From contig OZ253666.1 in the NCBI GenBank assembly GCA_965263305.1, positions 3,100,001-3,164,000 on the forward strand: 64,000 bases of DNA, in the 5' to 3' direction. The notes beneath the pieces are model-generated. The model saw only the letters and a list, made by a program, of their open reading frames with translations, was not told where the DNA came from and made no database searches. Position numbers and translations under genes: made by a program. Source of the stretch: MED-G105 sp965263305. GTDB lineage: Bacteria; Pseudomonadota; Alphaproteobacteria; Caulobacterales; Parvularculaceae. Of the stretch, positions 17,544 through 24,983 are shown in pieces (the first letter of the stretch is position 1; each line of letters opens with the position of its first letter).

Positions 17544-18731
17544 ATGACTGATATGACGCTTTCTTCGAAAACGTTCCGATACACCCCAACGCGGCCGAGG
17601 CTCATCGCCGGCGCCCTCCTGCTCCTTGGCAGTGCGGGGGGGGCGTTTTTTCTGGGACTGAGTAATCCATCTCCGGCGAACGCCCAAACGAGTGGTTCTG
17701 CCAGTGATGGGGCGCAAACCGGCCCCCCGCCAGCGCCTGTGGAGCTTGCAAGGGCTGTTGAAGCGCGGTTGGCGCCGCTCGCCCAAACCCCGGGCACAGT
17801 AATCTCCACCCATGATAGTTTGATCGCCGCTGTCGCGGCGGGCAAAGTCGACTGGGTGGCGGATGTCGGCGCGGCCGTCGTGAAAGGTGATGTGATCGCC
17901 AAATTGGACCCAGCGGACGCCCGATTGTCGCGCGATGAAGCCCGCGCGAATGTAAAACGCTTAAAAGCGCGCGCCGACTACGAAGTAAGCTTGGTCAAAC
18001 GGTTTGAAGACCTTGGCGAAGAAAGCGGCGAACCAGAAGCATCGTTGGACCAGATGCGCGCCACGCGCGATCAAGCCTTACAAGAAGTTGAGAGCGCCCG
18101 TGTGGCGCTGCGCCGCGCCGAGGCCATCCTTGAACGGATGACTGTTCGAGCGCCGTTTGCAGGGCGTGTCGCGGCGCGTGAAATTGATGTGGGTGAGTTT
18201 GCGACTATTGGCGCGGCTGTGGTGCGGCTTGTCGATACTCAAAATATCGAAGTCTCGGTTCAAGCCCCGTCGAGCCTTCTCGCATCGTTGTCGCCTGGCG
18301 CGTCGGTGCAAGTGGCTCATCAAGATGATCTGTTAAACGGCAATGTGCGTGCGATCGTCCCGGTTGGCGATACTGTGACGCGTATGCTTGAAGTGCGCTT
18401 GGGGCTGCCTAATGCGCGAGACGGTGAAACGCGGTGGCCTATTGGCGCGCCGGTGCGCGTCAGCCTACCGGCGGCGAGGCCGCGCCTTGCGGTGGCGGCG
18501 CCCCGCGATGCGCTGGTGCTAAGAGCAGGGCGTATTAGCGTTTACAAAATCAACGACGAGAATATCGCCGAGCGCGTCGATGTCGAAACGGGCGCGGCCG
18601 AAGGCGATTTGATCGAGGTGATCGGCGACGTAAAGGCTGGTGATAACCTTGTCATCCGCGGCGGCGAACGTCTGCGCGACGGACAAAAAGTGATCGAAAA
18701 AGCGAAGGCTTATTCCGTGGCGGTTGGTTGA
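17544..18731 (+). CDS. RND efflux periplasmic adaptor (membrane fusion protein)
   Basis: This is the HlyD/AcrA-type adaptor that links the RND pump upstream to an outer-membrane channel. The 395-residue protein has an N-terminal hydrophobic segment (about 20-42), a lipoyl/hairpin domain split around an alpha-helical hairpin (residues ~135-195, rich in Arg, Ala and Glu), the MTVRAPFAGRVAAREIDVGEF half-lipoyl motif, then beta-barrel and membrane-proximal domains. No lipobox is seen. In this operon the pump gene precedes the adaptor, the reverse of acrAB. A second in-frame ATG lies 9 bases in. Confidence 0.92.
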   Translation: MTDMTLSSKTFRYTPTRPRLIAGALLLLGSAGGAFFLGLSNPSPANAQTSGSASDGAQTGPPPAPVELARAVEARLAPLAQTPGTVISTHDSLIAAVAAGKVDWVADVGAAVVKGDVIAKLDPADARLSRDEARANVKRLKARADYEVSLVKRFEDLGEESGEPEASLDQMRATRDQALQEVESARVALRRAEAILERMTVRAPFAGRVAAREIDVGEFATIGAAVVRLVDTQNIEVSVQAPSSLLASLSPGASVQVAHQDDLLNGNVRAIVPVGDTVTRMLEVRLGLPNARDGETRWPIGAPVRVSLPAARPRLAVAAPRDALVLRAGRISVYKINDENIAERVDVETGAAEGDLIEVIGDVKAGDNLVIRGGERLRDGQKVIEKAKAYSVAVG

Positions 18732-18805
18732 GACGCCTGTTTAGTGGAAACGGATCGATTGTTACGCACCATTGCGCCTGGCAGGGGCAGAGGGACTGGA
18801 ACCCC
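18725..18805. repeat. Decayed copy of tRNA-Trp 3' end and flank
   Basis: This segment repeats 18842-18917 at a constant offset of 112 bases with no gaps and roughly ten mismatches. Bases 18779-18805 match the 3' 27 bases of the nearby tRNA-Trp, with changes that break the T-arm (GGACTGGAACC in place of GGACTCGAACC). The repeat begins at the stop codon of the adaptor gene. Confidence 0.85.
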
Positions 18806-18827
18806 CGCGCGCAACGCGCGCTCTTTT
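18806..18827 (+). terminator. Possible terminator of the RND operon
   Basis: A short GC hairpin (CGCGCG, CAA loop, CGCGCG) is followed by CTCTTTT. It lies 75 bases after the adaptor stop. The T-run is short. Confidence 0.4.
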
Positions 18828-18841
18828 AAATATTCGTGGGT

Positions 18842-18917
18842 GAGACGTCTCTTCAGTGGGAACGTAACGATTGTTACGCGCCATTGCGCCTGGCAGGGGC
18901 AGAGGGACTCGAACCCA
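18842..18917. repeat. Second copy of the 76-base repeat, overlapping tRNA-Trp
   Basis: This is the intact partner of 18730-18805. It covers the 3' 27 bases of tRNA-Trp plus 49 bases of its downstream flank, which hold two dyads (GAGACGTCTC and GTAACGATTGTTAC). The dyads are better kept here than in the other copy. Confidence 0.85.
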
Positions 18918-18966
18918 CGACCCTCGGTTTTGGAGACCGATGCTCTACCAACTGAGCTATACCCCT
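18891..18966 (-). tRNA. trnW: tRNA-Trp (anticodon CCA)
   Basis: Read on the minus strand, a 76-base cloverleaf starts AGGGGTATAGCTCAGTTGGT and ends in an encoded CCA. The acceptor stem pairs AGGGGTA with TGCCCCT, the anticodon arm is TCGGT-CTCCAAA-ACCGA with anticodon CCA, and the T-loop is GTTCGAGTC. The gene is often found upstream of secE-nusG in proteobacteria, but here it points away from them. Confidence 0.97.
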
Positions 18967-18979
18967 AGGCGTTGGTCAG

Positions 18980-19007
18980 CTTTAAGCCGCCGCGCCGCCG
19001 GATTCAA
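18980..19007 (-). promoter_or_regulatory. Possible tRNA-Trp promoter
   Basis: On the minus strand TTGAAT (19007-19002) and TTAAAG (18985-18980) are 16 bases apart, and the tRNA begins about 14 bases further on. The position is right for a tRNA promoter; the match to consensus is moderate. Confidence 0.35.
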
Positions 19008-19082
19008 CTGATTTTCTGGGAGGGAGCTTCGAGAGGCCATTATTTGAACCACCACGAAGCGCCTTGATTGCGCGATAGTCCC

Positions 19083-19110
19083 TTGACGCCCGGTTCAAAT
19101 GGACTAGATA
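19083..19110 (+). promoter_or_regulatory. Likely promoter for secE-nusG
   Basis: TTGACG (19083-19088) and TAGATA (19105-19110) are separated by 16 bases, preceded by C to give the CTTGAC form common in alphaproteobacteria. The secE start is 145 bases downstream, leaving a leader in which I see no other feature. Confidence 0.55.
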
Positions 19111-19254
19111 TCACTCACTTCTCCCGAATAATTAAAGTCATCCCAGCGTTATCAGGCTCCTATCGCCAGACGCCGACGAGAGGCTCTGATCTTCGGGCGG
19201 TTATCAAGAGGATAGGGCGTTTAGAGGCGCTCGTTTCTAAGGTGTTTAAAAGAT

Positions 19255-19617
19255 ATGCCGAAATCATCGACGCGTAAGAAGAAAAAATCGCCAAACCAGG
19301 CGGGCGGCAAGAAAAACGCAGGCAAGTCCGCCGCAGCTGGCGGCGCTGAAAATGTCGCCGCGTCGCAAACGATCGAAGGCGCCGCTGAAGAAGTACGTCC
19401 TAAAAAGAAAACCTCGCCGCTAGAGTTTTTTCAGCAGGTTCGCAGCGAAGGCCAGAAAGTCACCTGGACGTCGGTGTCTGAAACCAATGTTTCGACGGTG
19501 ATGGTGCTGATCATGGTCATCATCATGGCGATCTTCTTCTTTATTGTTGATTGGGTGTTGCGCACCGGGGTTTGCACTGTGCTGCCTGGCAATTGCGCCG
19601 CTGTCGTCGGCGGTTAA
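19255..19617 (+). CDS. secE: Preprotein translocase subunit SecE
   Basis: SecE is the small clamp subunit of the SecYEG channel. The conserved SecE core is at the C-terminus: SPLEFFQQVRSEGQKVTWTS, the amphipathic helix, then one membrane helix (VMVLIMVIIMAIFFFIVDW). The first ~55 residues are a Lys/Ala/Gly-rich low-complexity extension, making 120 residues in all against about 65 for the minimal form. nusG follows 33 bases later, the normal pairing. Confidence 0.94.
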   Translation: MPKSSTRKKKKSPNQAGGKKNAGKSAAAGGAENVAASQTIEGAAEEVRPKKKTSPLEFFQQVRSEGQKVTWTSVSETNVSTVMVLIMVIIMAIFFFIVDWVLRTGVCTVLPGNCAAVVGG

Positions 19618-19650
19618 CGGCATCAACACGCGCGAAAACGGAATAATACA

Positions 19651-20184
19651 ATGGACCAAAAATGGTATATCGTGCACGCCTACTCCAACTTCGAGAAGAA
19701 GGTGGCCGAGGCGATTAGGCAGGCAGCCGTCGAAAAAGGCATGGAAGAACTTATTGAAGAAGTCTTCGTGCCGACGGAAGATGTGACGGAAGTGCGTCGC
19801 GGGCGGAAGATTACGACGGAACGGCGGTATTATCCGGGCTACGTTCTGGTCAAAATGGTGCTGACGGACAGCACCTATCACCTGATCAAGGAAATTCCTA
19901 AAGTAACAGGCTTTCTTGGCTCCGCCAATAAAGCGATGCCGGTCAGCCAGAAGGAAGTCGACCGTATTCGCGGCGTTATGGAAACTGATGCCGAGCGGCC
20001 AAAATCAACGATCACCTTCGAAGTTGGCGAGAGCGTGCGGGTGACGGATGGTCCGTTCGCCTCCTTCTCCGGGCTGGTGGAAGGCGTCGATGAAGACGCG
20101 CAACGGGTTAAGGTCGCTGTGTCGATCTTTGGCCGTGCAACACCCGTTGAGTTGGAATTCACCCAGGTTGAAAAGGGCGCTTAA
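19651..20184 (+). CDS. nusG: Transcription termination/antitermination factor NusG
   Basis: NusG binds RNA polymerase and couples it to Rho and to ribosomal protein S10. At 177 residues it has the usual two domains: an NGN domain starting KWYIVHAYSNFEKKVAEAI and containing YPGYVLVKM, and a C-terminal KOW domain (VTDGPFASFSGLVEGVDED). It is normally followed by rplK; here over 1 kb without a gene separates them. Confidence 0.97.
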   Translation: MDQKWYIVHAYSNFEKKVAEAIRQAAVEKGMEELIEEVFVPTEDVTEVRRGRKITTERRYYPGYVLVKMVLTDSTYHLIKEIPKVTGFLGSANKAMPVSQKEVDRIRGVMETDAERPKSTITFEVGESVRVTDGPFASFSGLVEGVDEDAQRVKVAVSIFGRATPVELEFTQVEKGA

Positions 20185-20216
20185 AAAGCCCGCACTACCG
20201 ACATTTTTATTTTAAG

Positions 20217-20249
20217 AACCGCCCTTCGAATCGAGGGGCGGTTTTTTTT
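20217..20249 (+). terminator. Intrinsic terminator after nusG
   Basis: AACCGCCCTTCGA pairs with TCGAGGGGCGGTT around a one-base gap, followed by eight T. It ends the secE-nusG transcript 33 bases after the stop codon. Confidence 0.92.
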
Positions 20250-20715
20250 GAGTCGTTTTGCAATAGCGTTTAGCGCCGGAGGAAAATTCGCCCATCTGGT
20301 GTAAGGCCGATGCCGTGCCAGCACAGTACTACAGTTGTGGGGAAAACTGATATACTATAACAGAAATTGGCTTGAAACGGCGCATGACCTGCGGTTCAAA
20401 TTGAAATAATTTGAAATATTCCATGATGATGCGCCGCAAGATTGCCCTTAATTCCCATAATATAACCATTTAATGACACTAAATTTAAACCATCGCGGGG
20501 GCGACCCGGCGATTGCGGCGGGGCGGCGGCTACGTTCTCTCTCCCCCACGTCAGGCTGCTGTCTCGTCGCGCTTCTACTTCGATGACGCTTGGCTTTCGA
20601 TTTTGTGATAGCGATAATCGTTTGCAATATGAGAGCCCGTCGTTAAGTTGCGTTCCAACAGTTGAGTATCAAAACCGCTAACGCCTTATTCAGCTGCGTA
20701 CTGGTTGTTCAGGCG

Positions 20716-20767
20716 AAAAAGGGCGCTTGCACCTCATCAATGAGTGGCAAGCGCCTTTTGCATTTTT
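20716..20767 (+). terminator. Intrinsic terminator in the nusG-rplK gap
   Basis: AAAAAGGGCGCTTGC pairs with GCAAGCGCCTTTT (one G bulged) around a 16-base loop, followed by GCATTTTT. No gene ends just before it, so the transcript it ends is unknown. Confidence 0.7.
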
Positions 20768-20861
20768 GAAGGGCGTTCGTTTTGAATTGGGGCGTTGTTC
20801 AGCGTGAACCCAGACGGTTCGTGGTTGTTTTTTCGTCGGTGAAAACGCGTCTTCACCATAA

Positions 20862-21026
20862 TTGCGCCATATTATTTCGTAATACTATAACATAACTGCG
20901 GCGGTCTGCGTATTTGACTGAATTTGTCTCCCAACCCGCAGTTCCTAGTAAAGTTGCAAACCTCCAAGTTGCGTATCGGAAACGCTCCCACGCCAATCTT
21001 TCAGGGCGGCGTGGGAGCGTTTTTTT
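20862..21026 (+). ncRNA. Candidate small RNA with own promoter and terminator
   Basis: TTGCGC (20862-20867) and TATAAC (20886-20891) are 18 bases apart. Just downstream AACTGCGG (20894-20901) pairs perfectly with CCGCAGTT (20936-20943), and a terminator closes the unit. The predicted transcript is about 130 bases. No known RNA family was recognised; this is an inference from layout. Confidence 0.35.
20980..21026 (+). terminator. Strong intrinsic terminator in the nusG-rplK gap
   Basis: A perfect 15-base stem, AAACGCTCCCACGCC with GGCGTGGGAGCGTTT, is followed by more T (seven in total). There is no protein gene upstream of it within 790 bases. Confidence 0.92.
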
Positions 21027-21286
21027 AGATCGCGGAGAGCAGCAACCATGGTGATGAGCTTTGACGGCCGGTCTTGCGCAGAATTGGTCATTGACCTTCC
21101 GGCGATTCATTTCCTGATAAACGCTTGCGCCCCTGCGGCTCCCTTGCTAAAGCCCCAGCCTTCGTGGGAGGTTTTGGGTGCGCCGCTTCGCCAGAATGAC
21201 GCGCTCAGAGCCGGACCACGTCCCTTCAACCAATGCCGTTGACCCATTTTGGGGCTGCGTCGTGCTTAATGTCAGAAGGTTAGACA

Positions 21287-21715
21287 ATGGCGAAGAAAAT
21301 ATCCGGCTACCTGAAACTTCAGGTTCCGGCCGGCGCGGCGTCTCCGTCCCCGCCGATCGGTCCAGCGCTTGGCCAGCGCGGTCTCAATATCATGGAATTC
21401 TGCAAGGCGTTTAACGCAAAGACGCAGGAAATGGAAAAGGGGATGCCGGTTCCGACCATCATCACCATTTTCTCCGATAAATCCTTCACGTTCATCACGA
21501 AGACCCCACCGGCTTCTTACTATTTGAAGAAGGCGGCCAAACTGCAAAAGGGCGGTCAGACGCCTGGTCGTGCGGTGGCGGGTAAAGTGACCATGGCGCA
21601 ATGCAAAGAAATCGCTGAAGCCAAAATGAAGGATTTGAACGCCAACGATCTCGACGCGGCGACCCGGATTATCGCCGGCTCTGCGCGGGCGATGGGTCTA
21701 GAGGTGGCGGAGTAG
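21287..21715 (+). CDS. rplK: 50S ribosomal protein L11
   Basis: L11 forms the GTPase-associated centre with 23S rRNA and L10-L7/L12. The 142-residue sequence is complete: N-terminal KISGYLKLQVPAGAASPSPPIGPALGQRG with the Pro-rich linker, and C-terminal rRNA-binding domain (GTVAGKVT-like AGKVTMAQ, then IAGSARAMGLEV). It is separated from rplA by four bases; the pair forms its own transcription unit here. Confidence 0.97.
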   Translation: MAKKISGYLKLQVPAGAASPSPPIGPALGQRGLNIMEFCKAFNAKTQEMEKGMPVPTIITIFSDKSFTFITKTPPASYYLKKAAKLQKGGQTPGRAVAGKVTMAQCKEIAEAKMKDLNANDLDAATRIIAGSARAMGLEVAE

Positions 21716-21719
21716 AATT

Positions 21720-22418
21720 ATGTCCAAGGTTGGAAAACGGATGAAGGCGGCGAACGCCGCTGTTGATCGCAACAAATCTTACTCGATTGAAGAGGCGATC
21801 AAAATCGTAAAGCAAAATGCGAGCGCAAAGTTCGATGAGACGATCGAGATTGCGATGAATTTGGGCGTTGATCCGCGTCACGCTGACCAAATGGTTCGCG
21901 GCGTTGTCTCTCTGCCAAGCGGGACGGGTAAAGCGATCCGCGTCGCGGTTTTTGCAAAAGACGCAAAAGCCGACGAAGCCAAAGAAGCCGGCGCCGATAT
22001 TATTGGCGCTGAAGATTTGGTGGAAAAAGTCCAGGGCGGTTTCATGGAGTTCGATCGCGTGATCGCCTCACCAGATATGATGCCTCTCGTTGGTCGTCTC
22101 GGTAAGGTGCTGGGGCCGCGCAATCTGATGCCAAATCCCAAAGTTGGCACTGTAACCCCGAACGTCGCCCAAGCGGTGAAAGACGCTAAAGGCGGCGCGG
22201 TCCAGTTCAAAGTCGAAAAGGCCGGCGTTGTCCATGCGGGCATTGGAAAAGCGAGTTTCTCAGAAGAAGCGCTGACGGCGAACTTGCGCGCCTTCCTTGA
22301 TGCGGTGGCGAAGGCCAAACCATCTGGCGCGAAAGGCGTTTACATTAAGAAGATCGCGATTTCTTCAACGATGGGGCCGGGCTTGCGCATCGATTCTGCC
22401 GCTGCAGGCGTTGCTTAG
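21720..22418 (+). CDS. rplA: 50S ribosomal protein L1
   Basis: L1 builds the L1 stalk at the ribosomal E site and in many bacteria represses its own operon. The 232-residue protein has both domains, with FDETIEIAMNLGVDPRHADQ near the start and LGKVLGPRNLMPNPKVGTV in the centre, the L1 signature. Unlike in most bacteria, rplJ does not follow; a terminator and 4 kb of unrelated genes intervene. Confidence 0.97.
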   Translation: MSKVGKRMKAANAAVDRNKSYSIEEAIKIVKQNASAKFDETIEIAMNLGVDPRHADQMVRGVVSLPSGTGKAIRVAVFAKDAKADEAKEAGADIIGAEDLVEKVQGGFMEFDRVIASPDMMPLVGRLGKVLGPRNLMPNPKVGTVTPNVAQAVKDAKGGAVQFKVEKAGVVHAGIGKASFSEEALTANLRAFLDAVAKAKPSGAKGVYIKKIAISSTMGPGLRIDSAAAGVA

Positions 22419-22474
22419 GAACGCGGCAGAGGTTCGCCCGACACCGTTTCCGTCGGGCGATAAAACAACGAAAT

Positions 22475-22506
22475 AAAAAAGCCTGGCCATCCGGCCGGGC
22501 TTTTTT
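22475..22506 (+). terminator. Intrinsic terminator after rplKA
   Basis: AAAAAAGCCTGGCC pairs with GGCCGGGCTTTTTT around ATCC. It is U-rich on both strands. A weaker hairpin, CGCCCGAC-ACCGTTTCC-GTCGGGCG, precedes it. The following 270 bases to the next gene are AT-rich at first and hold no other clear feature. Confidence 0.93.
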
Positions 22507-22779
22507 GTATTTCGTTTTAGTCGGCTTATGATTTTTTTTTGCACTGCAAATAAAAATATCCATCATCACAATTATAACTTTTTAATGAATTTAATTAGCA
22601 CGCGGTCATTCTTCATGTCATGCTGCGGCCGCTGGAGTGATTCTGCTGCAATGGTGGAACACGGCAAAGCTCTGCGTTGCGTATTATAGAGGCGTTGCAA
22701 CAATGCCAGCGGGGAAAGCCGCAGCGATGCTTGAACGAAAAGCTTAATCTAACGCATGCGGCTCTAAAGGGAGTCCGGA

Positions 22780-24900
22780 ATGCTTAAGACAGTAAAACGT
22801 TGCGTACACATCTTAAAACAATCAACCGCGGCGGTCACTGCCGGGGTTTTAGCGTTAAGCGGTGGAGCATCCGCTCAGGATGTTTATTCCTTCGGTGACA
22901 GTTTATCGGATACTGGCAACGTACGCAGTCTGACATTCGGTCTTGCGGCCGGTGATGAGTACTTTAATGGTCGTTTTTCGAACGGGTTCGTTTGGAATGA
23001 CTATATATCTTTTTTCGTCAGCGGCGAATTACAACGCACCAACCCTGGCCTCATCGGGCCATTCGCCAGCGGCCGCCGAGGGCCCTATAATTTCGCCCAT
23101 GGCGGAGCGGTGTCGGGTTCGAACGGGCTCAACTTCGAGGTTATTCTTGGAGGGCGCGTTCAGGGCGGCCTCTTGGAAGCGATCCCGGCCTTTCGCCTGA
23201 CTGATCAGGCCGAGCATTTCCGCGATGCGCGCTTTTTCTTCAGGCGGACGTTCAGTCCATCAAGCAATGATTTTGCAACGATTTCTGCGGGCGGCAACGA
23301 CTACTTCAACCTTGAAACTGATGTCAGTTTCGTTGTTGGCAATATTATTTCATCGATTAACACCATCAGACAACGTGGGGTCAGACGGTTCATCGTGCAG
23401 GACTTACCCCTTGTGGGGGAGATCCCGGCGCGGGAAAATTCGCCCAATCGCGCATTGCTCAACAACCTGTCCGTTCAACACAATGCTTTGCTTCGCACCG
23501 AAGCGGCGCGTTTCGCCCAGCAGACGGGTGTCGAGATCACCATCATTCCGGTCGGCGCGTTGTTTGATCTTATTCGCGCTGATGCGGCGAACGGCGGAGG
23601 ACTGTTTGGTTTTACCGTGGTCGGCGCTGGGCCTGGCACGACGGGCCATTGCTTGGGGGATAACCTGATCCTTGGCGCGTGCCCTAGCACCTATGCGTTC
23701 TATGATGACATTCACCCGACCGCCCGGGCGCAAAGTATCATCGGCAATCTCGCGATCTCGGCGCTTTTATCGTCCGCGTCCTCCTCAAGCGCGAGTGCGT
23801 CTCGTAGTGTGGGCTTGGAGCAAACGAGCTTGAGCCAAAACCGAATTCTATCGGGGCGTCTCGCCGCCGCGCAGGCGGGCTTCACCGGCAACGCTTTCTT
23901 TGCAGAGGGCATTGGTTTTGGCGCAGCGGCGTTCACCCAGGGCGCCGGCCTGTTGCCGGGCGGGTTTTCGTTTACGAACGCCGGCGGTGGTGCGCCAACG
24001 GGCCCGCGTGCGGGCCAAGCCTCATTCTATCGCTATGTCGATGGGCAAGCGCCAGAGTATTTCGCGGTTGATCCGGGCAATAATTTGGATCCGGAAAACC
24101 TGAATTTCAGCCTCAACCTGCAAGGCGGCGAATATGTCACCGGATTTGGGTCTGACGTCTTTCTGTCGGAGAAATTCCTCATCGGCGGGCTCTTTACAAT
24201 GTCGCGCCGAAACAATGATCAGCTTCGCCTCGATAGTGATGACCGGTCAGATAATTTTTCCGTTTACGGTGCTTATTTTGATGGTCCGTTATCGGTCTCA
24301 TTCTCTAGCCGCGCCGCTCGCGTTGATCAATCATTCGTGCGTCAAACAGGGTTTTCGTTTGCGCCAACGGTTTCCGGTCGGTCGCAAAGCAGATTGGCTT
24401 CCATGCGGGTCGATGGAAATTACGTTGTTCAGCGAGGGCGTTTTTCTTTGGGCGCCCATGCCAAGGCAAGCGTATCCCAGATCAATCATCAGGGGTTTGA
24501 GGAAAGGGGCGGCCTCGGCCTCCTGGAGCGTCGGTTGGGTGATGAGCGCTACCGTGGCGCTGCCGGGTATTTAGGGCTCTCCACTGGGGTGGGTCTTCGC
24601 CCAACGGCCCGTTTCGCCTCTGTCATGACGGTCCGGGGCGGCGTCGTCGCCTCATCTTCTTCTGATGTTGGAATTGCGAATGTGCTTGATACGCCTGGGC
24701 TCGTTGACGAGACATTCGGTGAAGAGAGTATTTTCTTTACGCCGGGCGTTGATGGTTTGCGTGAAACCCTGGCGGCGCATGCCGGTCTCAGCCTTCAACT
24801 CGCCGGCGGCAATCGCTTTTCCCTCACGGCTGACGCCGACGCGATTACGGGAAATGACACGCGAGCGGTGGCACGGATGAACGCGGTGTTCCGTTTCTAA
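22780..24900 (+). CDS. GDSL-type esterase autotransporter
   Basis: This is predicted to be a surface-displayed lipase/esterase of the EstA/ApeE type, secreted by a type Va autotransporter route. The signal peptide ends near ASA (30-32). The GDSL block is FGDSLSDTGN with nucleophile Ser41; block III is SAGGNDYF; the catalytic Asp309 and His312 are in YDDIHPT. Residues ~410-706 form a 12-strand-type autotransporter barrel that ends in Phe (NAVFRF). RBS AGGGAG lies 7 bases before the ATG. It sits between rplA and rplJ and has its own terminator, so it is likely expressed separately. Confidence 0.88.
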   Translation: MLKTVKRCVHILKQSTAAVTAGVLALSGGASAQDVYSFGDSLSDTGNVRSLTFGLAAGDEYFNGRFSNGFVWNDYISFFVSGELQRTNPGLIGPFASGRRGPYNFAHGGAVSGSNGLNFEVILGGRVQGGLLEAIPAFRLTDQAEHFRDARFFFRRTFSPSSNDFATISAGGNDYFNLETDVSFVVGNIISSINTIRQRGVRRFIVQDLPLVGEIPARENSPNRALLNNLSVQHNALLRTEAARFAQQTGVEITIIPVGALFDLIRADAANGGGLFGFTVVGAGPGTTGHCLGDNLILGACPSTYAFYDDIHPTARAQSIIGNLAISALLSSASSSSASASRSVGLEQTSLSQNRILSGRLAAAQAGFTGNAFFAEGIGFGAAAFTQGAGLLPGGFSFTNAGGGAPTGPRAGQASFYRYVDGQAPEYFAVDPGNNLDPENLNFSLNLQGGEYVTGFGSDVFLSEKFLIGGLFTMSRRNNDQLRLDSDDRSDNFSVYGAYFDGPLSVSFSSRAARVDQSFVRQTGFSFAPTVSGRSQSRLASMRVDGNYVVQRGRFSLGAHAKASVSQINHQGFEERGGLGLLERRLGDERYRGAAGYLGLSTGVGLRPTARFASVMTVRGGVVASSSSDVGIANVLDTPGLVDETFGEESIFFTPGVDGLRETLAAHAGLSLQLAGGNRFSLTADADAITGNDTRAVARMNAVFRF

Positions 24901-24922
24901 CCCTTGGCTTCATTGCAAAAAG

Positions 24923-24949
24923 AAAGGCCCTGGAGACAGGGCCTTTTTT
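24923..24949. terminator. Bidirectional terminator
   Basis: AAAGGCCCTG-GAGA-CAGGGCCTTT with T-runs on both sides. It lies between the convergent esterase autotransporter and the lipoprotein gene and can serve both. Confidence 0.9.
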
Positions 24950-24983
24950 AATGTGGATTGGCGACAGGTTACGGTATGAGCGT

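Larger units (their letters stand above)
20250..21286. other. 1.0 kb nusG-rplK gap without protein genes
   Basis: No open frame here has a convincing start, RBS and composition. The stretch holds two strong intrinsic terminators (20716-20767 and 20980-21026), a possible promoter and hairpin in front of the second, and the motif ATACTATAACA twice (near 20352 and 20883). The last 260 bases before rplK are probably its leader. Unlisted small RNA genes are possible. Confidence 0.6.

Noticed and set aside
19068..19277. A 69-codon frame overlapping the secE start
   Set aside because: It contains the likely secE promoter and has no RBS or family match.
21048..21242. A 64-codon frame in the rplK leader
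   Set aside because: It begins soon after a terminator and has no homology or clear RBS. Composition is that of the leader region.
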